A DNA stretch of 64,000 bases from Verrucomicrobiales bacterium (GTDB taxonomy: Bacteria > Verrucomicrobiota > Verrucomicrobiia > Verrucomicrobiales > DEV007): contig JARGNI010000006.1 in assembly GCA_029213195.1 (NCBI GenBank), forward strand, positions 62,001 through 126,000, written 5' to 3'. The position numbers were made by a program, and so were the translations under genes. Below the pieces are notes generated by a model. It was given only the letters and a program-made list of their open reading frames with translations, was not told where the DNA came from and ran no database searches. Shown in pieces: positions 48,230 through 56,508 of the stretch. The first letter of the stretch is position 1, and every line of letters starts with the position of its first letter.

Positions 48230-49291
48230 CTACTCCTCGTCTTTCTTCATCTCGGGCTCAGCTGGCGCATCCGCCTTTGCGGCCTCGGCACCGTCAGCTG
48301 CGGGAGCTTCCCCCTCGGCACCCTCTTCCTTCGGAGCCGCCTGAAGAATGGGGTCGACGGCCGGACGCTGGGCAAAAGGCTGGATGTTCTCCGGAAGCTC
48401 CGAAGCATCGAACCGCTTACTGAAGAGGTAAGCCAGCGCCTGCACCTGGGACTGCACCGGGCTTCCCTCCTTCTCGAAAGAAGGGTCCTCCGCATGGAGA
48501 TTCAGAGCCGAAAGCATCGCAGACTTGGCGAGACGGTTGTCGTTGCCGTAAGCGAGAGTGAAGGCCCGATAGTAATCATCGAGAGCGACCGTCTTATTCC
48601 CCTTGGACTTCATGACGTGGGCCCGGAGATAGGCGATCTGGGCGAGCTCGGAACTGGGGAGGTTCTTGTAACTCGGACTGCTGAGAAGCTTGGCTTCTCC
48701 AACGACAGCTTCCTGGAAAATCCCGAGTGCGGTCTCGAGTTCGTCGAATTTCTCCGCTCCGAAAAGCGCCCAGAGTTTGAGGAACTCGTAACTGCGCTGA
48801 TACCGCTCACCAAGAAGCTTCTCAATCAACGGAGCCTGGGGAAGGTCCATCGCCGAAGCCAGCGCACTGTAGTTTCCGGCACGACGCAGACTTTCGGCCC
48901 CGTAAAAGAAAGCCTCCAGCGCAAAATTGTCCGGCACATTGATGATGATCTCATAATTGCGGGCGACATTCCCGAAAGCACGAGCGGCCTCCTCATATTC
49001 CTCCGCCGAGAAAAGGGCTCTAGGTTCTCCGAGAACTTCCACTCGCTCCTCGAATCGGATCGCTTTCTCCAGCCCTTCCCCTCGGATCTTATCATAGGTG
49101 ATGGGCTGACCCTGGCCGCCTGGGGCCGTAGAAAAAAGGATTCCCTGGGCATTGGATCTCTTGATGTAGCCCTGGGGATTTCCTCCCTGGACCAGGCCAA
49201 TCGTTACAGGAGTCTCGACGACCTGTGCCTGCAGGAGAGATAAAGAACCCGCGAGGAAGGTTCCAAGAAAACAAAATGAGAGAGTCTTCAT
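48230..49291 (-). CDS. Secreted alpha-helical/TPR-like protein
   Basis: A 353-aa protein with signal peptide (LSFCFLGTFLAGSLSLLQA). After a short beta-rich domain (VTIGLVQGGNPQGYIKRSNA) it carries TPR-like helices (FSAEEYEEAARAFGNVARNYE, ALEAFFYGAESLRRAGNYSA, AQIAYLRAHVMKSKGNKTVA). The C-terminus is a low-complexity Ala/Glu/Lys tail (EEGAEGEAPAADGAEAA). It is the last gene of the ExbB-ExbD operon, 27 bp after the 1047-aa gene. It may act as a periplasmic partner or scaffold; no enzymatic motif is seen. Confidence 0.8.
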   Translation of the reverse strand: MKTLSFCFLGTFLAGSLSLLQAQVVETPVTIGLVQGGNPQGYIKRSNAQGILFSTAPGGQGQPITYDKIRGEGLEKAIRFEERVEVLGEPRALFSAEEYEEAARAFGNVARNYEIIINVPDNFALEAFFYGAESLRRAGNYSALASAMDLPQAPLIEKLLGERYQRSYEFLKLWALFGAEKFDELETALGIFQEAVVGEAKLLSSPSYKNLPSSELAQIAYLRAHVMKSKGNKTVALDDYYRAFTLAYGNDNRLAKSAMLSALNLHAEDPSFEKEGSPVQSQVQALAYLFSKRFDASELPENIQPFAQRPAVDPILQAAPKEEGAEGEAPAADGAEAAKADAPAEPEMKKDEE

Positions 49292-49318
49292 AACAAACGT
49301 TTCGATAAAAGAGGAAAA

Positions 49319-52300
49319 TTAGGCTTCCGGAGCAATTCCAAGATCGAAGAGGACTTTCTGTTCCTCTTCGGGAGTGATGGCCAGGTCGACCTTCATGTCT
49401 TCGACCTGACGACGGAGGCGGCGAAGAGCACCGGAGGGCGCTTCCTCATCGGTCCATTTCTGCCACTGGTAGATGAACTTCCGGGTGAGGGAGTAGAGAG
49501 CCAGCTCACGCTTTCTCTTCTCGGCCTGCTCTTCGGGAGTCGCCACGGGCATTTTCTCGAAGTCCTCGATGCTGTTGGGAATGTATTTCTCCCACGCCTG
49601 GGTGACCATGTCCGGAAAAGCTCCATAGGTCGAAACCACCGCGAGGTAGGCCTGGTTTGCCTCGGCAGGCTGATCCATTTCATCCAGCACATTGCCCATC
49701 AGGAAAAGAGCCTCGGCGCGTTTCTGACGCTCTCCCTTGAACATGGACTTCGCCTTGTTGATCACATCCAGCTCAGCGAGAGCTGATCTCCAATCCTTCT
49801 GCTCCATGTAGAGCTTGGCCAGATTGAGATGAGCATCGGGCACCAGCTCTGCGTCCTTGTATTTGTCGATGATACGACGAAAGCGCTCGCGAGCCGCCTG
49901 TACTTTCCCAGGATCAGCAGCACGCATCTCGATCATCCCGAGTTCCATCTCGGCAAGCCCTTTGAACTGATCCGCCTCGGGATTGGTCCGCGCAAGGAGC
50001 TCCTCGAAATAAGGCACTCCGCGGAAGGGGTTGTCGGTTCCTGCAAAATAACGACCGATCTCGCGCAAGGCGAACTCGGAAAGATTCCGCTTCTCGAAAA
50101 GGCGAAGGGATTCGAAGACGTTCTCGATCTTGGCCTCGGCTGCGGCAAACTCGGGAGAATCTTTCTCCATTTTCTTCTGAGCTTCCTGCAGAACGATGAC
50201 CTGCTGAATCTTCAGCCAGGTCAGGAGAGCCTGATTTTCAGGATCGAGGCCCGGGAAATCCTCCAGGGTCGCAACGGTCTGATCCACGCCACGAATTCGG
50301 GCGGAGGCATCGGCATACGACCCGATCGCCTGCCGCAAAAGGGTCAAGTCCTGCTCTTCCGGTGGCTGATTTCCCAGAAAGAGGATCATCTTCTCGACCT
50401 GCGTGAGCGCCTCTTCCCCGCGGTCGGCAGCCTCGAGGTATTCGAGAGAAAACACCGAAATCTGGGGCTCCCAGGGGGTTCCGGCATAATCGGGGAAAAA
50501 GGTATCGTAGAGCTCGATTCCCTTCTCGGGCTGCTCCTGCTCGAAGTACTGATCAGCCGCTTTCCAGATTCCTTCGGCAGCCACTACCTTGTGGTAATCC
50601 CCCCGATCGGAGTCACTGGTCTGGGCCGACTTGGCCGCTTCATATGCTGCGAGGTAGGACTCGATGGACTTCTTTTCCCACTCTTCCTTTTGCGCTTCCT
50701 GGGCATCATCGCTCCCCAGGTTGCCGGCCTGGACGATGTAGGCATCCCCCGCCACATTCAGAGTTCGCCCCAGTTGAACGGACTCCGGCCGAGCTTCGAC
50801 GAGTCGGTCCGTGGCCGCAATCGCCGCCGGATAATCCTCGAGATTGAATCGGGCGATCGCGAGATCGGCGAGTGCGTTGTCGAGGAATCGCTCGGACTCG
50901 GGATGAGCCTTGAGGAAGTCTTCATACTGCTCGGCAGATTCTCTCATCTTCCCGAGGATCAGGGAGTTGCTCGCGCGGTGAAACATCACGATCTCGCGAT
51001 TGCCCCCTTCGGGGTAAGACTTCACGTATTCGTCGAAAGGCGCTTCCGCTTCCTCGTGACGCTGCGTGGAGTAGAGTGCGAGTGGATAGAGTGAATCGGC
51101 CAACTCACGCTGTTCGTCTCCTGCCTCGTAACGTTCACGCACACGGTTCGAGATATCGATGACCTGGTCGAATTCGCGCGAGGTGAAGAGCGACTGCAAC
51201 ATGAAGGTCGAGACGTTGTTCCGAAGCTTGTGATCCTCGGGCATCTCGCTCATGAATTTCTCCCCGAAATATTGAGCTGCCGAGTAGTCTCCCAACTGCG
51301 AGGAAAGACGAGCCGCCTCGTGAAGGATCTCCGCACGCAATTCCTGCGGCGCTTCCGGCTCCTGCTCGGCGAGATTCCAGTAGATGACGCGGCTTGCCCG
51401 GCGATTGCCCAGCTTCTCGTAGCAGTTCGACATCAGGCGCAGGGTTTCTGCATCAGGATGGATCGGGGCTTTCTCATACTCCGCAATTCGATCGATCAAC
51501 TGCTGGTACTGGGAGGGGATCCCGGAGCCAACCGGAAGTCGGGCGAGACCCAGATTGATATCCTGCTTCACATCTTCCAGCGTCGGGGCAAAGGCAAAAT
51601 AGCGAAGCGCGACCGAGTAGAGCCCTGCCTTGGTCGATTCGAGCCCCAGCTTCCGAAGTCGATCGACAAAGCCGAAGCGAAACTGATCCAGGGGGGAAAG
51701 CTTGATCGAGTCGGCATTCAGGTCGAGAAAGGCATGCGCCCTCTCGGAAACTTTCTCGAGAGCCGCCGTATCGGAACCGGCTCCGTTGGCCTGCTCGACC
51801 AACGCCAATCCGAGCTCGAGCATCCCCTGGACAAGAAACTGAGGGCTGATGTTGCGAGTTTCCCGGTTGTCGAACAACTCCTGGATGTTTGCAATCCCTT
51901 CGTCAACGCGACCCAACTTCATCAGGGACGCCCCATATCTCAGTTTGTAGCTCGCGTAGACCTGCTGGAGTTCATCAGGATTGGGGTTCGAAGCGAGATA
52001 TTCGTCGTAAAGACGAATCGCTTCGCCATGATTCCCAAGCTGCGCCTCACAGAAACCGAGTTGAAACTTGGCGAGGTCCTTCCGCGGATTCTGAGAATTG
52101 ATCGGAGATTCCACCTTCTTGGCAATATCGTCGGCATCGACACAAGTCTGGAAAGCTTCCTTGGCATCGGCCCATCTTTGCTGGGGGAGAAGGGTGAGAC
52201 CGTAGTCGAAAAAGAATCCACCGGCCTGGGCTCCGTAGTCTTCGAAGAGAGTCTCTTTCCCTCCGGAGAGATCGAACAAGCGTTCGAAGGTCTTGGAAGC

Positions 52301-52462
52301 CTCTGCCGGGTTCCCGTTCATGTTGAACTCCACCGCTTTGCGATAGAGCGCCTCGACACTGACGTCCTCCTCCTCGTCCTGGGCATTCCCCGAGGGAGCG
52401 CCGATCAGCATTCCCACCGAGGCGGCGAACAAAAAGCTACGATAGATCCAATTCTTCTTCAT
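49319..52462 (-). CDS. Large secreted TPR protein
   Basis: A 1047-aa protein with signal peptide (FLFAASVGMLIGAPSGNAQ) and an acidic QDEEEDVS start to the mature chain. Many tetratricopeptide repeats run through the whole length (for example EALYRKAVEFNMNGNPAEASK, FQLGFCEAQLGNHGEAIRLY, AHLNLAKLYMEQKDWRSALA). The TPR array suggests a large periplasmic binding scaffold. It lies between the ExbD genes and the 353-aa TPR-like gene, so it is likely driven by or attached to the ExbB-ExbD proton channel. Confidence 0.85.
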   Translation of the reverse strand: MKKNWIYRSFLFAASVGMLIGAPSGNAQDEEEDVSVEALYRKAVEFNMNGNPAEASKTFERLFDLSGGKETLFEDYGAQAGGFFFDYGLTLLPQQRWADAKEAFQTCVDADDIAKKVESPINSQNPRKDLAKFQLGFCEAQLGNHGEAIRLYDEYLASNPNPDELQQVYASYKLRYGASLMKLGRVDEGIANIQELFDNRETRNISPQFLVQGMLELGLALVEQANGAGSDTAALEKVSERAHAFLDLNADSIKLSPLDQFRFGFVDRLRKLGLESTKAGLYSVALRYFAFAPTLEDVKQDINLGLARLPVGSGIPSQYQQLIDRIAEYEKAPIHPDAETLRLMSNCYEKLGNRRASRVIYWNLAEQEPEAPQELRAEILHEAARLSSQLGDYSAAQYFGEKFMSEMPEDHKLRNNVSTFMLQSLFTSREFDQVIDISNRVRERYEAGDEQRELADSLYPLALYSTQRHEEAEAPFDEYVKSYPEGGNREIVMFHRASNSLILGKMRESAEQYEDFLKAHPESERFLDNALADLAIARFNLEDYPAAIAATDRLVEARPESVQLGRTLNVAGDAYIVQAGNLGSDDAQEAQKEEWEKKSIESYLAAYEAAKSAQTSDSDRGDYHKVVAAEGIWKAADQYFEQEQPEKGIELYDTFFPDYAGTPWEPQISVFSLEYLEAADRGEEALTQVEKMILFLGNQPPEEQDLTLLRQAIGSYADASARIRGVDQTVATLEDFPGLDPENQALLTWLKIQQVIVLQEAQKKMEKDSPEFAAAEAKIENVFESLRLFEKRNLSEFALREIGRYFAGTDNPFRGVPYFEELLARTNPEADQFKGLAEMELGMIEMRAADPGKVQAARERFRRIIDKYKDAELVPDAHLNLAKLYMEQKDWRSALAELDVINKAKSMFKGERQKRAEALFLMGNVLDEMDQPAEANQAYLAVVSTYGAFPDMVTQAWEKYIPNSIEDFEKMPVATPEEQAEKRKRELALYSLTRKFIYQWQKWTDEEAPSGALRRLRRQVEDMKVDLAITPEEEQKVLFDLGIAPEA

Positions 52463-52483
52463 TCTGTCTTCAAATTCCTGGTT

Positions 52484-52942
52484 TCACTCCCTCTCGAAAT
52501 CGGCGAGGGAGATTTTCGTGATGCCCAATCCGGCGAGGCAATTCATCACATCCATGAATCGCTGTCCTGACACGGCATCATCGACGTGGACTTCCACACG
52601 GACATTTTCGTCCTTGTTCTGGAGTTGGGCGGCCTCCTGATAGATTCGCAAGCGATCCTCCAATACGGAGAGCGTTCTCGAGTCGGTATTGGTCTCGAGA
52701 ACTTCCGAAAGCAGGGAGACGACTCCCGCCGAATCGATTTCGATGATCGCGGGATCAAAGTCGAAGGTAGATCCCGGCTCGGAATATTTCCCCGGCATGG
52801 TCAACCCGATATCTCCTTCGCGAGGATCCAGGGTGGAAGTAATCAAAAAGTAAATCAGCAGGAGAAAGCTGACATCGATCAAGGATGAGATGTCGAGTCC
52901 GGGCGAATCGTCACGAGTTCGAGGGGCGTTTTTCTTGATCAT
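52484..52942 (-). CDS. ExbD/TolR family protein (third copy)
   Basis: A 152-aa ExbD. The single membrane helix ISSLIDVSFLLLIYFLITSTL carries the conserved Asp (Leu-Ile-Asp) for proton flow, followed by a periplasmic domain. The DPREGDIGLTMPG stretch is almost the same as in the second copy, so the two arose by tandem duplication. It is the third of three ExbD genes after one ExbB gene and precedes the TPR gene by 21 bp. Confidence 0.93.
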   Translation of the reverse strand: MIKKNAPRTRDDSPGLDISSLIDVSFLLLIYFLITSTLDPREGDIGLTMPGKYSEPGSTFDFDPAIIEIDSAGVVSLLSEVLETNTDSRTLSVLEDRLRIYQEAAQLQNKDENVRVEVHVDDAVSGQRFMDVMNCLAGLGITKISLADFERE

Positions 52943-52980
52943 TTCTGTTCCGCAGGTTGCGAATTCAGACGACGCCCTGA

Positions 52981-53433
52981 CTACTCTTCCTGAAAGCCGG
53001 TAATCGTCACGTTACGAATATTGACATCGGGGTCTGCCAAAGCGTTCAAGACGTCGATGAATCGTTGCCCTTTGGCCGCATCATCCGCGGCGATGATGAC
53101 CATCGGCTTCGAATCGGTCAATCGGGCACTCTCGGCGTAGGTCTTCAGGCGATCGAGGAGCAGAGGAACGGCACGTTCCTCGGCATTGGTGTCGAGCACT
53201 TCTTCGTTCAAAACGATATGACCGGAACTGTTGACCTCGACCGTCATCTGGTCGATCTCCACCTCGGAGGGAGCACTGGACTGGCTCGTCGGCATGGTCA
53301 TCCCCAGGTCGGCCTCTTTCGGGTCGAGCGTGGAAGTGACGAGGAAGTAGATCAGGAGAAGAAAGCTGACGTCAATCAACGACGACATATCCAATGCCGG
53401 ATCTTCTTCCTTGGGTGCTTTTCTGCGCGCCAT
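52981..53433 (-). CDS. ExbD/TolR family protein (second copy)
   Basis: A 150-aa ExbD. MSSLIDVSFLLLIYFLVTSTL is the membrane helix with the conserved Asp. DPKEADLGMTMP follows. The periplasmic domain ends with VNIRNVTITGF. It is closer to the third copy than to the first. It lies between the other two ExbD genes with short gaps (18 and 38 bp). Confidence 0.93.
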   Translation of the reverse strand: MARRKAPKEEDPALDMSSLIDVSFLLLIYFLVTSTLDPKEADLGMTMPTSQSSAPSEVEIDQMTVEVNSSGHIVLNEEVLDTNAEERAVPLLLDRLKTYAESARLTDSKPMVIIAADDAAKGQRFIDVLNALADPDVNIRNVTITGFQEE

Positions 53434-53451
53434 TTCTTATCGAATCAAAAA

Positions 53452-53904
53452 TTATCTTTCGACGACGTAACTGCCGAAGATCACATCGTAGACCCCGGCC
53501 TCGCCAGCCGCCTGGACGACCTTCTTGATGATGCGGGTATCGACCGCCTTGTCGGCACGAAGGTTGAGTCGGGTGTCGATCCCCGACTCGTTGTTCCGCT
53601 GCACGGCCTGGTCGACGTAATCGGTGATCGCCTCGCTCGTGGGCAGCTCCATCTCGTCCTGTCCCCAGATCGACCCGTCGTCGAGGACGTTGACGACGAC
53701 ACGACCCGTGGCGTTCTTCGCCACGATCGCATTCTCGGCCGTCGGCGGTTTCACCCGCTTGTCGATCTGGACGATGATGAGGTGAGAGCTGACCATGAAG
53801 AAAATCAGAAGCAGGAAGACCAGGTCGATCATCGAGGACATGTCCATCGTCAGCTCCTCGCTGTCGGCGCTCTCGATCGCTGCTTTCAGTTTTTCCGAAG
53901 CCAT
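53452..53904 (-). CDS. ExbD/TolR family protein (first copy)
   Basis: A 150-aa ExbD. The N-terminal ESADSEELTMDMSSMIDL leads into the membrane helix SMIDLVFLLLIFFMVSSHLII with the Asp. The helix and the following segment (QIDKRVKPPTAENA) differ from copies two and three, so this one may be the true partner of ExbB and the others specialised. It lies 36 bp after the ExbB stop and 18 bp before the second copy. Confidence 0.93.
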   Translation of the reverse strand: MASEKLKAAIESADSEELTMDMSSMIDLVFLLLIFFMVSSHLIIVQIDKRVKPPTAENAIVAKNATGRVVVNVLDDGSIWGQDEMELPTSEAITDYVDQAVQRNNESGIDTRLNLRADKAVDTRIIKKVVQAAGEAGVYDVIFGSYVVER

Positions 53905-53940
53905 ACGTTCTCTCCTCTATTCTTTAACGGATGAGATGAA

Positions 53941-54747
53941 TTATCCTTCGGAAATTCCTTCCGGAACTTTCGCGAGCTGTTGATCGGCATTCACCGCAGC
54001 AACTGCGTAGTCGAGCCCCTCGATGGTGGCCTCCTGTGCCTCGCCAACGAGCTTGTTGAATCGATTCTTGAAAATGTAGAAGCAGAAGATACTCGGAATC
54101 GCAACGACGAGACCACCCGCGGTGGTCATCAGTGCGAGGGAGATGTTTCCAGCGAGCTGGCTCGGATCGGCACCTCCACTGAGTCCCATGGTGTCGAACG
54201 CCAGGATCATACCGGCAACCGTTCCAAACAGTCCGATCATCGGAGCGGCCTGGGCAATGACACTGAAGTAACCGATCCAGGACATGTAGCGGGAATTCTC
54301 GCGAATCGAGAAATCTGCGATCGCATCCTCGACCTTGGTGCGCCCGAGAGTTTCCGGATCGGTCGCATCGACCAGCGGATAGGCAGTTGCGGCAAGGCGT
54401 CCGAGGTAGGAAGGATCCTGCGCAGCAGCATCAATCGAACTGCGAACTCGCACCTCCGACATGTTTGCGAGGATGACGTCTTTCAGCTCGGGTGGGGAAA
54501 ACTTTTTCTTCGAAAGCTGAAGAGCATTGAAGACCGCAAGGGTGATCATCAGGATCGAAAGAATACCGATCGGCGCCATGAAGATGCCGGCATCGATAAT
54601 CTTATCCATCAGCGTCTTGGTTTCTTCAGCGCTGGCATCAGCAGCTTCCTGCGCCATCAGATCGGGAGCGAGAAAAGCGAAAAAGGCGATTACACCGAAG
54701 GCGATCAGGACTCGCTGGGATCGGAGGAAGGAAATCGTTTGTGACAT
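53941..54747 (-). CDS. MotA/TolQ/ExbB proton channel protein
   Basis: A 268-aa ExbB-family protein. I chose the ATG at 54747 (MSQTISFLRSQ); the open frame to 54807 has no support. The first helix is VLIAFGVIAFFAFLAPDLMA, followed by three further helices (FMAPIGILSILMITLAVFNAL, AAPMIGLFGTVAGMILAFDTM, LMTTAGGLVVAIPSIFCFYIF), with the conserved GLFGTV and TTAGGLVVAIP blocks. Together with ExbD it forms the proton channel that energises outer-membrane or periplasmic work. It is the first gene of the operon. Confidence 0.94.
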   Translation of the reverse strand: MSQTISFLRSQRVLIAFGVIAFFAFLAPDLMAQEAADASAEETKTLMDKIIDAGIFMAPIGILSILMITLAVFNALQLSKKKFSPPELKDVILANMSEVRVRSSIDAAAQDPSYLGRLAATAYPLVDATDPETLGRTKVEDAIADFSIRENSRYMSWIGYFSVIAQAAPMIGLFGTVAGMILAFDTMGLSGGADPSQLAGNISLALMTTAGGLVVAIPSIFCFYIFKNRFNKLVGEAQEATIEGLDYAVAAVNADQQLAKVPEGISEG

Positions 54748-54790
54748 GGACTTGTTTTTGTTTTGCTTTGGTAAAGTGGCAGGGGTTGTT

Positions 54791-54808
54791 CTTGGGATAT
54801 TTCCCAAG
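54791..54808. promoter_or_regulatory. Hairpin upstream of exbB
   Basis: CTTGGGA-TATT-TCCCAAG is a perfect 7-bp stem, 44 bp upstream of the exbB start and 32 bp downstream of the ABC stop (all minus strand). No T-tract follows it. It could be a 5' leader structure or an operator. Confidence 0.35.
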
Positions 54809-54839
54809 GCCTGTAAAGGAAAAAAGGACGATTCTTAAA

Positions 54840-55610
54840 TTATTTTAAATCTTCTGAGTCTGCCTCGATCGGTGGGTCTGCCTCCGCCGATTCCGTGAGT
54901 TCGAGAAAGACTTCTTCCAGGGTCTGTTGGTCGGCTCCCTTTGCTCCGCTCATGACCTCCTCGACCGACCCGAGAGCGATCAAACGGCCATGGTTGATGA
55001 TCCCGACACGATCCGCCAATTCCTGCGCTACATTGAGAAGATGGGTCGACAAAAAGACCGTCACGCCCGCTTCACTTCGAGCCTTCAGCTCTTCCTTGAC
55101 GACTCGGGCATTCTTGGGGTCGAGACCGACCATCGGCTCATCGATAATGATGACCTCGGGATCATGCAGGAGCGCCGAGGCGATCGCCAACCGCTGCCGG
55201 GTTCCATGACTGAGATTCTCGATCCGCTGCTTGGCATAGGGGATGAGAGAGAACTGCTCCATCAGCTCCGGTGTCTTGCTGCGGGCTTTCCCCGATTCCA
55301 CCTCGAAGAGTTCAGCGATGAAGGCCATGAACTCGAGCGGCGTCAGCTTGTCGTAGAACTCGGCCACATCTGGGATGTAGCCGATCCGACGCTTCGCCTC
55401 GAGGGGATCTTTCTGAATATCGAATCCACAAATCTCAGCACAGCCCCCCGTGGGAGCCATGAGTCCGGTAAGCAGCTTGATCGTTGTCGTTTTCCCGGCG
55501 GCATTGGGTCCGAGAAAGGCAAAAAACTCGCCCTTCCCAATCTCCAGGTTGAGATCATCCAGCGCCTGGAGATCTCCATAGCGCATCGAAAGCTGTCGAA
55601 TGGAAATCAT
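54840..55610 (-). CDS. ABC transporter ATP-binding protein
   Basis: A 256-aa ABC ATPase. GPNAAGKTTT is Walker A, LSHGTRQRLAIASALLHDPEVIIIDEP gives the signature and Walker B, and STHLLNVAQE is the switch His region. The subfamily (with GFDIQKDPLEAKRRIGYIPD) is that of multidrug or Na+/lipid-type exporters with separate permeases. No permease gene is adjacent, and the coupled upstream gene (4-bp overlap) encodes a membrane-anchored protein of unknown type, so its partner is encoded elsewhere or is that protein. Confidence 0.9.
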   Translation of the reverse strand: MISIRQLSMRYGDLQALDDLNLEIGKGEFFAFLGPNAAGKTTTIKLLTGLMAPTGGCAEICGFDIQKDPLEAKRRIGYIPDVAEFYDKLTPLEFMAFIAELFEVESGKARSKTPELMEQFSLIPYAKQRIENLSHGTRQRLAIASALLHDPEVIIIDEPMVGLDPKNARVVKEELKARSEAGVTVFLSTHLLNVAQELADRVGIINHGRLIALGSVEEVMSGAKGADQQTLEEVFLELTESAEADPPIEADSEDLK

Positions 55611-56398
55611 GAATCTTGCTTGGGCTTCTGGTAGGCATCGAGGGGGACGAGGATCTCGGAGATGGCCTCCATTCCGAAATCGGATTCGATCCGCAACGGC
55701 TCTCCTGCCTCACTGAGATACACCCGGAGCGCGCCCTCGGCTTCGGGCCGTTGAAAGGTGAGCAGATAGGCACGGAGATCGCGACCTCCGAACGAGAAAG
55801 TCCCCATCCGCGCTTCAGTGGAAAGAGCCAGGTCCCCCGCAGTGAGCTGATTGACTCCGAGAATGGATGCCATGGGGAGAAGTTGCAGAGGCATCACCCC
55901 GCCCTCGAGAGCTCCCTCGTAGGAAAACATCTCCACCTGGTTCGAGAGTGCTCGAGCCGAGATCTGCATCGGTTCCCCTGACATCTTGAGATGGGCCGTG
56001 AGTTGCCTCCCTGGAACTCGCACCGAGAAGTCGCCCTGGTGCAACTCCATTTCCTCCGTGAAGTCGATAACGCCCCGCCAGAAAAGATCGACGGAGCGTT
56101 CCCCGTCCCCTTGGAGAAAACTCTCCAGCATTCCCGATACAGAGAGGGACTTGGTGAACTCGGCGGTGTCGGGATCGATCCCGGAACCTCCGGAGATGGA
56201 AACCTGCCCTCGACGAGTCCCGGACTCCAGGAGGGTCATATTCGTCGTTTCGTTCCAGTTGAAAAAGACCTCGTAGACTTCACGAGGATCGATCTCCACC
56301 ATGCGCGACTCGGGGGGAGCATAGATGACAGAGAGCAGCCATCCCATCGAGGCAACCCACAAGAGGACAATCGAAACGGTAAGAAATCGGAGGAGCAT
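55607..56398 (-). CDS. Membrane-anchored hypothetical protein
   Basis: A 263-aa protein with an N-terminal membrane helix (FLTVSIVLLWVASMGWLLSVIYA) and a beta-rich soluble region outside the cytoplasm (for example FNWNETTNMTLLESGTRRGQVS, GDLALSTEARMGTFSFGG). It has no motif I recognise. Its stop overlaps the ABC ATPase start by 4 bp, so the two are translated together and may form an unusual export or lipoprotein-release unit. It could instead be a lipid-binding accessory. Confidence 0.7.
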   Translation of the reverse strand: MLLRFLTVSIVLLWVASMGWLLSVIYAPPESRMVEIDPREVYEVFFNWNETTNMTLLESGTRRGQVSISGGSGIDPDTAEFTKSLSVSGMLESFLQGDGERSVDLFWRGVIDFTEEMELHQGDFSVRVPGRQLTAHLKMSGEPMQISARALSNQVEMFSYEGALEGGVMPLQLLPMASILGVNQLTAGDLALSTEARMGTFSFGGRDLRAYLLTFQRPEAEGALRVYLSEAGEPLRIESDFGMEAISEILVPLDAYQKPKQDS

Positions 56399-56508
56399 GA
56401 AGGACTGCGCGGCGAGAGGCGCTTTTCAGTTTTATCGGGATCCGAAGATGACTTCAAGAACCTTGTCGGGGAATCCAGCCCCCTGACCAAACTGCCACCT
56501 CGCTTCCG

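Noticed and set aside
51230-52570. 446-codon plus-strand ORF antisense to the TPR gene
   Set aside because: It mirrors the TPR helices, with no signal or domain of its own.
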